NCBI GenBank assembly: GCA_048266425.1
Contig: JBLWZN010000024.1
Coordinates: forward strand, 5,226-69,225
Source of the DNA: Cerina sp048266425
Lineage (GTDB): Bacteria > Bacteroidota > Bacteroidia > Flavobacteriales > Flavobacteriaceae
DNA length: 64,000 bases
Reading direction: 5' to 3'
Under the pieces are notes generated by a model. That model searched no databases. It was not told the origin of the DNA and worked only from the letters and a program-made list of their open reading frames with translations. The translations under genes and the position numbers were made by a program. Position 1 is the stretch's first letter. Each line of letters starts with the position of its first letter. Below are positions 1 through 7,299 of this stretch, in pieces.

Positions 1-1
1 C

Positions 2-1888
2 AATGCCTGGGCGGGGAATCTTTATATCGAACATAATATAAAGGCTCCAAAGGCAATGGGCATGGGCCCCGACTTTTTGACCCTGATAGCAGGGGAAAAC
101 GATTTTGTTATTTTTGAGAACAATCAGGAAGTTTGGAGGTATTCCATCAATAACCTTCAACCGATATCCGTTCAGTATGACCCTGATTCCGATCAGTTTT
201 TAATTTTATCGGCAGAAGGTCTCTACCAAGTGGATTTTGGTTCAAAGACAACAAAAATGGTGTTTGAAGCCAATAATTTGACATCGTTCAGTTTATTTGA
301 GAACACCATTGTTTTGGGCACTACCAATGGGATACAGATTTTGGACCGAAAATCATTTGCCCCCAATAAACTGGACCAAAGACTACCTTGGACCGAAATT
401 ACAAGTGTAAGGAACATTCGTGGCAGTTTATGGTTCGGGTCCACCAAGGGAGCCTTTAGGCTACGTAATGATGGCAAATACGATTATTACGCTTCAAAGC
501 GATGGTTGGTCGACGATCGGGTGATCGATCTGGCGGAAGGTCCTGACGGCAGTGTTCTAATCCTTACCCAAAAGGGGATGGGCAAAATCAACTTCGTGCC
601 CATGACCCTCGCCCAAAAAGCGGACTATTTTCAAGAAATTCAGCGTTTACGCCATATAAGGTACGGCTTTACCTCCGATCTAGCTATGAAAACACCCGGG
701 GATATTTCTACCGGCTACTTTCACGATACCGATAACGACGGACTCTGGACATCCATGTACTTGGCAGGGGAGCTGTTTCGTTACGCTGTTACCAAGTCGG
801 AAGATGCCAAGGAAAATGCCTATGAAGCCTTTGAGGCCATGGAAAGGCTGACAGCACTTCCGGATTTAAAAGGGTTTCCGGCCAGATCTTTTGAAAGGGA
901 TGGATATGAAGTGGGACTACATGCAAACGGATTTTCTGAAGAATGGCGGGTGAAGTATGAAAAGGAAAATGGCCGAATTTGGCAGTTATCCGACGATAAA
1001 CTCTGGAGATGGAAGTCCACCACCAGCAGCGATGAGTCTGCCGGGCATTTTTTCGTGTACGCACTCTTTGCGGAACTGGCTCCCGATCAGGAATGGAGAG
1101 ATCGGGCCATACATCAAATAAAAATAGAGATGGACCATATTATGGACAACGATTGGTACTTGGTGGATTGGAACGGCAAGCCGACCGCTTGGGGAAAATG
1201 GAATCCGGAGTATGTAAATAGCTTTCCCAACAATGTAGGGGACCGTAGGCTGAATTCGACCCTTATCCTGTCTTTCTTGCAAACAGCTTATCATTATACA
1301 AAAGACAAAAAATATAAAAAGGGAGCTGAAAAGTTGATAAAGAAATATGGATACGATGAAAATGCCAACAGACCGGCTACGGTCATCGGGTTTGAAGAAG
1401 GGGAGGACTTAAGTAATGCCTGGAACCATTCTGATGATGAGATGTATTTTTTGAGTATGCCCTCCTTTGTTAATTTTTCCTTTTCGGAAGAGCAAAAAGA
1501 AGCACATTTCAATGCAGTAAAAAGTCATTGGGAAATTGAACGCTCTGAAAAAAATCCATTATGGAACTATCTATTTGCACTTTCCGGAGCAAAAAACATT
1601 GATAGTGAGGATTCTGCATGGTGGTTGCGGGAGTTTCCAATGGATCTGATCGATTGGAAAATTGACAACGACCACCGTAAGGACCTGACCAAGATAGCAC
1701 CTAATTTTCGAAACCAGACCTATACCGAGGTGTTGCCCGGTGACGAGAGAACGCTTCATTTGCACAATGGGGCCTACAGAAACAATGGTGGAAGTGATGG
1801 CAACCGGGAATATGCCCCCTATATCTATTTGTTGCCCTATTGGGCTGGTAGATATGTGGATGCTATAAGTGCACCCCAGACTGAGTAA
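2..1888 (+). CDS. Beta-propeller sensor-like protein with C-terminal helical domain (5' end missing)
   Basis: The reading frame is open from base 2 with no stop upstream of the first in-window ATG at 56, so the gene starts outside the window. The first about 190 visible residues show repeated propeller blades of the two-component regulator (Reg_prop) kind, for example LGTTNGIQIL and LWFGSTKGAFRL. From about residue 200 the character changes to an alpha-helical, aromatic-rich region with a D-x-D-x-DG stretch (HDTDNDGLW) and WNPEYVNSFPNN, which resembles an alpha/alpha-toroid domain of the kind seen in glycoside hydrolases and lyases. The coding strand ends with TAA at 1886-1888. No histidine kinase or DNA-binding domain follows, so it is not a complete hybrid sensor. 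Its substrate and role are unknown. The partial N-terminus hides any signal peptide. Confidence 0.75.
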   Translation, partial: NAWAGNLYIEHNIKAPKAMGMGPDFLTLIAGENDFVIFENNQEVWRYSINNLQPISVQYDPDSDQFLILSAEGLYQVDFGSKTTKMVFEANNLTSFSLFENTIVLGTTNGIQILDRKSFAPNKLDQRLPWTEITSVRNIRGSLWFGSTKGAFRLRNDGKYDYYASKRWLVDDRVIDLAEGPDGSVLILTQKGMGKINFVPMTLAQKADYFQEIQRLRHIRYGFTSDLAMKTPGDISTGYFHDTDNDGLWTSMYLAGELFRYAVTKSEDAKENAYEAFEAMERLTALPDLKGFPARSFERDGYEVGLHANGFSEEWRVKYEKENGRIWQLSDDKLWRWKSTTSSDESAGHFFVYALFAELAPDQEWRDRAIHQIKIEMDHIMDNDWYLVDWNGKPTAWGKWNPEYVNSFPNNVGDRRLNSTLILSFLQTAYHYTKDKKYKKGAEKLIKKYGYDENANRPATVIGFEEGEDLSNAWNHSDDEMYFLSMPSFVNFSFSEEQKEAHFNAVKSHWEIERSEKNPLWNYLFALSGAKNIDSEDSAWWLREFPMDLIDWKIDNDHRKDLTKIAPNFRNQTYTEVLPGDERTLHLHNGAYRNNGGSDGNREYAPYIYLLPYWAGRYVDAISAPQTE

Positions 1889-2005
1889 GGGAAAATAAAT
1901 AACATTCTAAGGCACCTAGTCATTTGTTCTATAATGGACTGGTGGCTGATTGCTTTTGGCGGCGAATTGATGCGGCAGCCTTATAACAACACTCGTTCAT
2001 GCTTA

Positions 2006-2106
2006 CCGCAAATTAGCTTTGATATAATTGCTGACGATATAGTCCTAGCGGCCGATATCTGCAATTATATCAAATAGCGCAAAAAATGCGCTATCCGCTA
2101 ATTTAC
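2006..2106. repeat. Structured palindromic element, copy 1
   Basis: Nested inverted repeats are visible. The outer arms are GCAAATTAGC (2008-2017) and GCTAATTTAC (2097-2106), with one G-T type mismatch. The inner arms TTTGATATAATTGC (2018-2031) and GCAATTATATCAAA (2061-2074) are perfect. A separate small hairpin, TAGCGCA/TGCGCTA (2075-2081 and 2087-2093), sits between the right inner and right outer arms, so the folded single strand would be a three-way junction. Copy 2 has the same plan with different arm bases. The family is not recognised. It resembles REP-type or folded recombination-site elements in architecture only. Confidence 0.7.
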
Positions 2107-2156
2107 TATTGTTGTACTATAATGTATTTCGTTTTCAATTTTGAAGAACGATTCCA

Positions 2157-2250
2157 GTAAAACGGCTTTTACATAATTGCTGACGATATAAAACACCTGC
2201 GGCGTTGTTATATCTGCAATTATGTAAAATGCAAGCATACGCCGTTTTAC
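2157..2250. repeat. Structured palindromic element, copy 2
   Basis: The outer arms GTAAAACGGC (2157-2166) and GCCGTTTTAC (2241-2250) are perfect. The inner arms TTTTACATAATTGC (2167-2180) and GCAATTATGTAAAA (2216-2229) are perfect. A small ATGC/GCAT hairpin (2229-2238) lies between the right arms. The core ATAATTGCTGACGATATA (2173-2190) is shared with copy 1, while both arm pairs differ in sequence yet stay complementary. That points to selection on folding rather than on sequence. Confidence 0.7.
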
Positions 2251-2353
2251 ACGGGATTGATATTTGTACTATAATCTACATTATGTAAAATAGAAATTAT
2301 GATATGCCGGTTAACCCCCCTCCATTCGGTTCCCAATCTTTCATATGGTACCG

Positions 2354-2386
2354 TTGTCGAATAAAATCAATTTCATCGTATATTTG
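2354..2386 (+). promoter_or_regulatory. Bacteroidota-type promoter upstream of the CHRD-like lipoprotein
   Basis: TTG at 2354-2356 and TATATTTG at 2379-2386, separated by 22 bases, fit the TTG / TAnnTTTG consensus. The expected start of transcription leaves about 70 bases of leader before the ATG at 2464. Confidence 0.5.
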
Positions 2387-2463
2387 TACCGTTTGTAGTA
2401 AATTACTTGCTTTGATATTACAGTTGCCGTAACTATGCAGTATAAATCACTAAAAAGACCTAT

Positions 2464-2943
2464 ATGATGAAAAAGTTCCCCCTTTTGTACTTATTTATGC
2501 TTTCGGTTGTCCTGGTCGGTTGTTCTAAGGACAGCAATTCCAGCACGGATCCCGATCCCGTTGATCCAGCAATACCGAGCAGTGTAACCTATCAGTTAAA
2601 CTCGGTAGCGAAACCCGAAGTGAGCGGCAAGGTTACCTTTAAAAAAGTTGACGATGCGACTACGGAAGTTACCTTGCAATTGAACGGATCTTCCACCGAT
2701 ATCCATATTGGACATGTGCATATTGGCAATGCCTTAAGTGGCGGCGATGTTGCCATTACCCTTTTGCCAATAGAGTGCGATTGTGAAAACAGTATTACTT
2801 TGGTTACAAAATTGGATAATGGAACCGCTATTTCCTATAAGGAGCTGTACAATTTTAACGGCTATGTAGATATTCATCAGAGCGAAGATGACATGGACAC
2901 TATTATAGCGCTTGGAAATATTGGTAAAAACGCCAACAAATAA
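2464..2943 (+). CDS. CHRD-like domain lipoprotein
   Basis: The 159-residue protein has a lipoprotein signal peptide ending in VVLVGC, so Cys20 should be lipidated, followed by an acidic Ser/Asp/Pro linker. The rest resembles a CHRD-type beta domain: an early LNSVAKPEVSGKVTF strand region, then the diagnostic IGHVHIGNALSGGDVAI segment, where CHRD proteins have H-x-H-x-G-x-A-x3-G. Two Cys in ECDCEN could bind metal or pair. It is expected at the cell envelope. CHRD domains were named from chordin and their bacterial function is unclear. Two ATG codons are adjacent (2464 and 2467). The gene stands alone, between its own promoter and a strong bidirectional terminator. Confidence 0.75.
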   Translation: MMKKFPLLYLFMLSVVLVGCSKDSNSSTDPDPVDPAIPSSVTYQLNSVAKPEVSGKVTFKKVDDATTEVTLQLNGSSTDIHIGHVHIGNALSGGDVAITLLPIECDCENSITLVTKLDNGTAISYKELYNFNGYVDIHQSEDDMDTIIALGNIGKNANK

Positions 2944-2974
2944 ATAGAACAGTACTTTTATAAAATAAAAAGAA

Positions 2975-3005
2975 ATCCCCGATTCGATCGAATCGGGGAT
3001 TTTTT
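2975..3005. terminator. Bidirectional intrinsic terminator between convergent genes
   Basis: Bases 2975-3000 form a perfect 26-base palindrome (ATCCCCGATTC arm). It is preceded by an A-rich run and followed by TTTTT, so it can end transcription from both the lipoprotein (+) and the coiled-coil gene (-). Confidence 0.9.
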
Positions 3006-3037
3006 AATATTTTTTTCCTAGTTAAAAAGTCGATTCC

Positions 3038-3376
3038 CTAACTTCTTGCGATATGGATATAATCATCAACTCCCTGTTGCAATTCTGTAAATTCCTTGAA
3101 CTGCTGTTTAATGGAATCCATCAAATCCGTAAACGACTTCCTTGGTTCCCTCAGGCTAGCAAGTATTTCCTGATTGGTATTCTTTAAATACTCCATTCGG
3201 CTCTTTAAGTATTCTATCTGCTGAAACAAGCTATAGGTTCTCGGTTCAAGCACATAAGAACTCAACTTGGCCTTTAGTTGTTTAAGTTCTTTGTTGTTCC
3301 TTTCAAGCTTAATGATACAATTGTCTCTGTTGGCTTCTTTAGCCAGATGGTGATTTCGGAGCGAGGCTGTTTTCAT
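3038..3376 (-). CDS. Small coiled-coil protein of unknown function
   Basis: The product is a 112-residue soluble protein with no signal peptide or membrane segment. Residues 20-45 (KLERNNKELKQLKAKL) and 50-75 (QQIEYLKSRMEYLKNTNQEI) carry heptad-like spacing of Leu/Ile with charged residues, consistent with two helices of a coiled coil. It faces the preceding lipoprotein across a shared terminator and is divergent from the hibernation-factor gene. I do not recognise a family. Confidence 0.6.
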   Translation of the reverse strand: MKTASLRNHHLAKEANRDNCIIKLERNNKELKQLKAKLSSYVLEPRTYSLFQQIEYLKSRMEYLKNTNQEILASLREPRKSFTDLMDSIKQQFKEFTELQQGVDDYIHIARS

Positions 3377-3583
3377 GATGTAGGGATTTTGGGTTCATAG
3401 AAGGGATTGTTTTGGAATTTGTAGGTAAATTAAGCAATTAAAATCACATCTGCAATAGCTAATTATCGGATTATCAGACTTTAACTTTTATTTATACTTA
3501 GATTAATATTTTCTTTATAATTTAAAACTTGGTTTGCATCTCCTATCTTTATAACTTAACACAGTAATTCAAAACGACTATAT

Positions 3584-3886
3584 ATGACAATCCACTTTGA
3601 ATATGACGATGTCGCAGCTAGTGAAAGACTGGAAGACATGACCACAAAAAAGCTTAATAAACTACTGGATAAGTACGACTTTCTTGTAAAGGCCGACGTT
3701 TTTTTTAAAAAGGAAAATACTTCTTCCCATGATACGGGTAGAATTTGCAACATTAAGCTGAGCGTTCCGGGACCCCTGTTGTTCGCAGAAGCTTCCCATG
3801 GCTCTTTTGAGGCCTCCATTGCAGAATCTGTCGATGATCTTGAACGACAACTTCGTAAACGCAAGGGAAAGATGCAGTCACACTAA
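3584..3886 (+). CDS. hpf: Ribosome hibernation promoting factor (HPF/RaiA family, short form)
   Basis: The 100-residue protein has the beta-alpha-beta-beta-beta-alpha layout of the HPF/YfiA family: an N-terminal strand MTIHFEYDDV, a helix with LEDMTTKKLNKLLDKY, then strands containing KADVFFKKEN and CNIKLSVPGPLLFAEA. The last helix, FEASIAESVDDLERQLRKRK, ends in the basic tail that contacts rRNA. It lacks the C-terminal dimerisation domain of long HPF, so it should act like a short factor that occupies the A and P sites of idle 30S subunits. The gene is monocistronic, with a terminator directly after it. Confidence 0.85.
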   Translation: MTIHFEYDDVAASERLEDMTTKKLNKLLDKYDFLVKADVFFKKENTSSHDTGRICNIKLSVPGPLLFAEASHGSFEASIAESVDDLERQLRKRKGKMQSH

Positions 3887-3902
3887 AATAATTTCAAAAA
3901 AA

Positions 3903-3930
3903 ACTCCCGAACAAATCGGGAGTTTTTTTT
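3903..3930. terminator. Terminator between hpf and the facing secreted-protein gene
   Basis: The stem ACTCCCGA/TCGGGAGT (3903-3910 and 3916-3923), with a 5-base loop, is followed by TTTTTTTT and preceded by an A run. It can therefore serve both convergent genes. Confidence 0.85.
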
Positions 3931-3968
3931 AATATAGTTATGTAAATTTCATTAAAAATAACGAGCTG

Positions 3969-4346
3969 TCAATAATCGTCTTCCTCAAATTTGGTGTCCA
4001 CGATTTTGGTATTCGATATGTTTTTTTCCAAACGATCGGAATAAGGACTCCAATATAAATCCCCCAAGAGCTTCCTCTTTTTGCGTTCCGAAATATTCAT
4101 TGTATCTATAATTCGTTTTCCCCGTTCAATTTCTGCCAAACGATCCTCCTTCATTTGGGTCCGCTCTTCCACTGAGATTACCATTTCGGGCTCAAACTTC
4201 TCCATTTTGGTCTTTTGCTTTACCCTAATTTCATTTTGAGGCTTAACTTGAAGGGAATTGGTCGTGTTCGGTTCCTGGGAATAGGTGACACTCGTGAACG
4301 TCACGGCCAGCCCGAGGGCCAGCCCCAAGGTTTTTATTTGTTTCAT
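3969..4346 (-). CDS. Small secreted protein of unknown function
   Basis: The product has 125 residues. A signal peptide is clear: MKQIK, then the hydrophobic TLGLALGLAVTFTSVTYS with a likely cleavage after TYS-Q. The mature part is highly charged and hydrophilic, with several Glu/Lys/Arg-rich helices (VEERTQMKEDRLAEIERG, NISERKKRKLLGDLYWSP) and an acidic C-terminus. No Cys and no recognised domain are present. The helical charged make-up is compatible with a small periplasmic protein. Confidence 0.6.
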   Translation of the reverse strand: MKQIKTLGLALGLAVTFTSVTYSQEPNTTNSLQVKPQNEIRVKQKTKMEKFEPEMVISVEERTQMKEDRLAEIERGKRIIDTMNISERKKRKLLGDLYWSPYSDRLEKNISNTKIVDTKFEEDDY

Positions 4347-4377
4347 TTTCTTATAGTGTATTGTGTTCTCTGCTAAA

Positions 4378-4569
4378 TTACGGATTTTTCATATAACAAA
4401 GATCTGAATTAAAGCGCTTTAACCATAATTGCAACGACTTTTTCGGCATTTCATCCCTAGGTTTTGATTTATGAATCCCGATGCCCAATTCAATATAATT
4501 TCCGATCACGTCTCCACTTATAAAGTTAAAAAAAATACCGTCGCCGTTGTCATGCTCCCGAATTGATTT
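4378..4569 (-). pseudogene. Coding-looking 63-codon fragment without a normal start
   Basis: The frame is open on the minus strand from the stop at 4570-4572 to TAA at 4378-4380. It translates to a protein-like sequence that includes NGDGIFFNFISGDVIGNYI, then HKSKPRDEMPKKSLQLWLKR. There is no ATG before codon 41 (4447-4449); GTG at 4507-4509 is the only earlier plausible start apart from rare codons. It may be the 3' remnant of a decayed gene or a very small gene. It overlaps the promoter region of the TerC gene on the other strand. No family is recognised. Confidence 0.3.
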
Positions 4570-4578
4570 CTATCTTTG
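4547..4578 (+). promoter_or_regulatory. Promoter of the TerC-family gene
   Basis: TTG at 4547-4549 and a perfect TATCTTTG box at 4571-4578 are separated by 21 bases. The -7 box lies 18 bases before the ATG at 4597, so the transcript leader is very short. Confidence 0.65.
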
Positions 4579-4596
4579 GTCATTTAAATTTAGATT

Positions 4597-5550
4597 ATGT
4601 GGATCTGGGTTATTTTTATAGTTGTTATTCTTGTTTTTTTAGCATTGGACCTCGGCGTTTTCAATAAGCATGAACACGTTATAAAGAGTAAAGAGGCAGG
4701 GATTTGGACCGCAATTTGGGTTTCCGTCGCATTGGGGTTCAGCGGGGTCATCTATTGGTTGTTCGCGGAAGGATTGGTAGAAAATCCCACTGGCCTTACC
4801 CCCAATAATGCAGTCCTAAAATATATAACGGGCTATCTTATAGAACTGTCCTTGAGTATCGACAATATTTTTGTGATCGCGGTTATTTTCTCCTCCTTTA
4901 AAATTCCCGCAATTTACCAGCACAGGGTACTTTTTTGGGGAATTTTGGGAGCCATTGTCTTTCGGGCCCTGATGATTTTGTTCGGGGTGGCCTTGATCAC
5001 AAAATTCGACTGGATCATTTATGTCTTCGGGGTGTTCCTTCTATACACAGCATTTAAAATGCTCAGAACGGATTCCAAGGAATTCGACCCCAAAAAATCT
5101 TTTATATTTCGTCAGTTCAAAAAGCTGTTGCCCATCACCACAACGATCAATGGGCATGATTTTTTTGTAAAGCGGATGGGGGTCTTAGCGGCAACACCTT
5201 TGTTTATGGCACTTGTTGTTGTAGAGCTGACCGACGTTCTCTTTGCTTTGGACAGCATTCCGGCCATCCTTGCCATTACCGCGGACCCATTCATTGTTTT
5301 CAGTTCCAATATATTGGCTATAATGGGCCTCCGTTCCATGTATTTTCTCGTTTCGCGAATGCTGGAGAAATTCAAGTACATCAATTACAGCCTTGTTGTC
5401 ATTTTAGCCTTTGTCGGCATAAAAATGCTTCTCTCCCATCAGGTCGAATTTCCAGAATGGCTTTCCTTGGGGGTTATTTTTATTTCCTTGGCTTTGGGAA
5501 TTATAGTATCCATTTCGGTACCGGACAAAGACAAGCAAGCTGACCAATAA
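4597..5550 (+). CDS. TerC/Alx-family integral membrane protein
   Basis: The 317-residue protein is predominantly hydrophobic, with about eight to nine membrane segments, and is typical in length for Alx/TerC proteins. Family signatures are visible: FLALDLGVFNKHEHV near the N-terminus, ELSLSIDNIFVIAVIFSSF (acidic residues within a membrane segment) and a second related copy, ELTDVLFALDSIPAILAITA. These twin acidic motifs are characteristic of the family, which contains the E. coli manganese exporter Alx and tellurite-resistance TerC. Manganese or other divalent metal export is the best guess. I looked for a yybP-ykoY type riboswitch upstream and did not see one; the leader is too short. Confidence 0.85.
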   Translation: MWIWVIFIVVILVFLALDLGVFNKHEHVIKSKEAGIWTAIWVSVALGFSGVIYWLFAEGLVENPTGLTPNNAVLKYITGYLIELSLSIDNIFVIAVIFSSFKIPAIYQHRVLFWGILGAIVFRALMILFGVALITKFDWIIYVFGVFLLYTAFKMLRTDSKEFDPKKSFIFRQFKKLLPITTTINGHDFFVKRMGVLAATPLFMALVVVELTDVLFALDSIPAILAITADPFIVFSSNILAIMGLRSMYFLVSRMLEKFKYINYSLVVILAFVGIKMLLSHQVEFPEWLSLGVIFISLALGIIVSISVPDKDKQADQ

Positions 5551-5642
5551 ACCGCGGATAACAAAGTTCGATTACATGTACAGCTTGTAACTCATAGCAA
5601 ACGGGTAATAAAACTAAAGTTTTAGTTGATAGATAAACTGGT

Positions 5643-5900
5643 TTAGCCCTTATCGGCCAATTTATTGTCAATAATGAGAAGCGCGTCGTTGACGGTACGC
5701 ATGTTTTCCAAGTCCTCGTTCTCCAAGAGAATATCAAAAGCTTCTTCCACATCGAGTACAATATCCACCATATGGGCGGAGTTGATGTTCAGCTGTTCAA
5801 TAAAGGTACTGTTCTTATCAATATCCTCGGGAGAAACATCTTCGGGGAGGTATACCGTTATAATGTTCTTTAATTTCTCAAAATGTTCGGCTTTATCCAT
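5643..5900 (-). CDS. Acyl carrier protein of the type III PKS cluster
   Basis: The 85-residue protein has a four-helix ACP pattern. The predicted phosphopantetheine attachment serine is Ser41 in LNINSAHMVDIVLDVEEAF. The usual Asp-Ser-Leu is changed to Asn-Ser-Ala, while the following acidic recognition helix (VDIVLDVEEAF) is kept. It is the last gene of the minus-strand cluster and lies 121 bases after the ketosynthase. Its presence next to a ketosynthase, dehydratase and enoyl reductase suggests it carries the growing acyl chain that primes the type III PKS. It is clearly not the housekeeping fatty-acid AcpP sequence type. Confidence 0.8.
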   Translation of the reverse strand: MDKAEHFEKLKNIITVYLPEDVSPEDIDKNSTFIEQLNINSAHMVDIVLDVEEAFDILLENEDLENMRTVNDALLIIDNKLADKG

Positions 5901-5944
5901 AGAGGGGTTTATTGTGATGTAATTATATTGGTCTTGGCTCTTTT

Positions 5945-6010
5945 ATCTTCTCTGTTCTATACTCTCTGTTTTATATTCTATGCTCTCTAGTCTAATATTC
6001 TCTGTTCTCC
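5945..6010. repeat. Degenerate TCTCTGTTCTATA-type word repeat
   Basis: The spacer between the ketosynthase and ACP genes holds several tandem variants of the words TCTCTGTTCTATA, CTCTCTGTTTTATATTCTA and TATGCTCTCTAGTCTAATATT. It looks like a decayed short-word repeat. Related purine/pyrimidine words occur at 7784-7815 and 7919-7953 in the same cluster. Confidence 0.5.
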
Positions 6011-6021
6011 ATTTTACTTTG

Positions 6022-7299
6022 CTATTTGTCATTATATGCCCTAAAAATAACACATGCATTTACATCCCCAAAACCAAAACTCGCCTTCGCTAAAACTTTA
6101 GGTCGATGCGGCACTGTTTTTAGGGGAATTCTGTCGGTATCTACTATGCTTTCGATGTCCGGGTGCAGGTCATCACAATTGATATTCCCAAATACCTGGC
6201 CCTCCCTAAATTGAAGCAGGGCCCCTACCCCTTCTATGCTACCGGCCGCTGCCAGACAATGCCCCAATATTCCTTTATAGGAATTGATATATGGAAAATC
6301 CTTTCCAGTACGGCCCAAGGCAACGGCCCAGTTGTTTATTTCTTCTGGATCTTTGGATGTCCCTGTCAGATGACCATTGATAACATCGATATCCAACTTT
6401 TCTATACCGGCATTCTTTACGGCTTGTGTGATACAACGCTGAACGGCTTCACTATTTGGGGCCGTCATAGTGCCCCCGCCCCTTTGGCCCCCATTGTTTC
6501 CCGCCCCTCCCAAAACTTCGGCATATATCCTTGCTCCCCTATCCAAAGCACTGTCCAGGGATTCGATAACCATGGCCCCCGCCCCACTCCCTGGTACAAA
6601 CCCGGATGCCGTGGCGCTCATAGGCCTGCTAGCGTCTTTGGGATTGTCGTTGTATTTTGTTGGCAGAATGCGCATAGCATCAAAACCGCCCCAAACGTAA
6701 GGTCCGTGATCATTGGTACTACCGGTCAAAATACGGGCAGCCTTTCCACTTTTTATCCTTTCATAGGCCATCAGGATCCCTTCGGTGCCCGTGCTGCATG
6801 CGGACGAATTGGAAGTAACCTGATTCCCGCACCCCAATATACCGCCCAAATACACACTTACACCGCTGGCCATGACTTGTACTACTGTGGTGCTGCCCAA
6901 ACGACGGACATTGCCAGCATCTACCATTTGGACAGCGTCCCTAAACTTATCAACCCCAAAAATACCGGCACCAAAAATAATACCACTGTCCCAATCGGGG
7001 GTTGCTGCCGGGGCATAGGACAACCCCGCATCCTTCCAAGCATCTATCCCTGCTATGACCCCATATATTATACCGCTAGAATTAAGTCCCTTAAGTTGTA
7101 ATGGGGAAAAATAGCGTTGAACATGGGCTTCCTCCAATGGAGGTATTCCCGCTATCTGACATCCGAATTTTAGATCAGCAAGTTGTTGATGAAAAGTAAT
7201 CCCGCTGATTCCATGATTTAGGGAATGGGCAAAGGTCTCCAGATCTATGCCATTAGGAGCGCAAACCCCAAGTCCGGTGACGACGACGCGATTATTCAT
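6022..7299 (-). CDS. Beta-ketoacyl-ACP synthase (FabF-like) of the type III PKS cluster
   Basis: The 425-residue protein has the full length of a FabF/KS enzyme. The condensing triad is visible: Cys168 in SNSSACSTGTEG, His310 in INGHLTGTSKDP and His347 in SYKGILGHCLAAAG, with Lys342. The C-terminal SFGFGDVNACVIF corresponds to the GFGG-N loop. HLTGT instead of the common HGTGT marks it as a divergent branch. It should elongate acyl chains on the adjacent ACP by decarboxylative condensation. There is no second KS-like chain-length-factor gene, so it is not an aryl-polyene or aromatic type II PKS pair. Its start overlaps the dehydratase end by 8 bases, indicating translational coupling. Confidence 0.88.
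   Translation of the reverse strand: MNNRVVVTGLGVCAPNGIDLETFAHSLNHGISGITFHQQLADLKFGCQIAGIPPLEEAHVQRYFSPLQLKGLNSSGIIYGVIAGIDAWKDAGLSYAPAATPDWDSGIIFGAGIFGVDKFRDAVQMVDAGNVRRLGSTTVVQVMASGVSVYLGGILGCGNQVTSNSSACSTGTEGILMAYERIKSGKAARILTGSTNDHGPYVWGGFDAMRILPTKYNDNPKDASRPMSATASGFVPGSGAGAMVIESLDSALDRGARIYAEVLGGAGNNGGQRGGGTMTAPNSEAVQRCITQAVKNAGIEKLDIDVINGHLTGTSKDPEEINNWAVALGRTGKDFPYINSYKGILGHCLAAAGSIEGVGALLQFREGQVFGNINCDDLHPDIESIVDTDRIPLKTVPHRPKVLAKASFGFGDVNACVIFRAYNDK

Larger units (their letters stand above)
1889..2463. other. 575-bp spacer without a gene, carrying two large palindromes and a promoter
   Basis: No convincing coding frame is visible in either strand. The spacer contains two related structured elements (2006-2106 and 2157-2250, listed separately). 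Each is followed by the 12-base direct repeat TTGTACTATAAT (2112-2123 and 2264-2275). A promoter for the downstream lipoprotein lies at 2354-2386. Confidence 0.7.

Noticed and set aside
1979..2280. Integron attC site or cassette array
   Set aside because: The palindromes fold in an attC-like way, but the GTTRRRY core and its partner were not found, and no integrase gene or cassette ORFs lie nearby.
4347..4596. Manganese-sensing yybP-ykoY riboswitch in front of the TerC-family gene
   Set aside because: The promoter lies only 18 bases before the start codon, so there is no room for the riboswitch, and no matching conserved bases were seen.
6163..7101. 312-codon open frame on the + strand opposite the ketosynthase gene
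   Set aside because: It is a shadow. Its translation is rich in Pro/Cys/Tyr without domains, while the minus strand shows an intact Cys-His-His ketosynthase.
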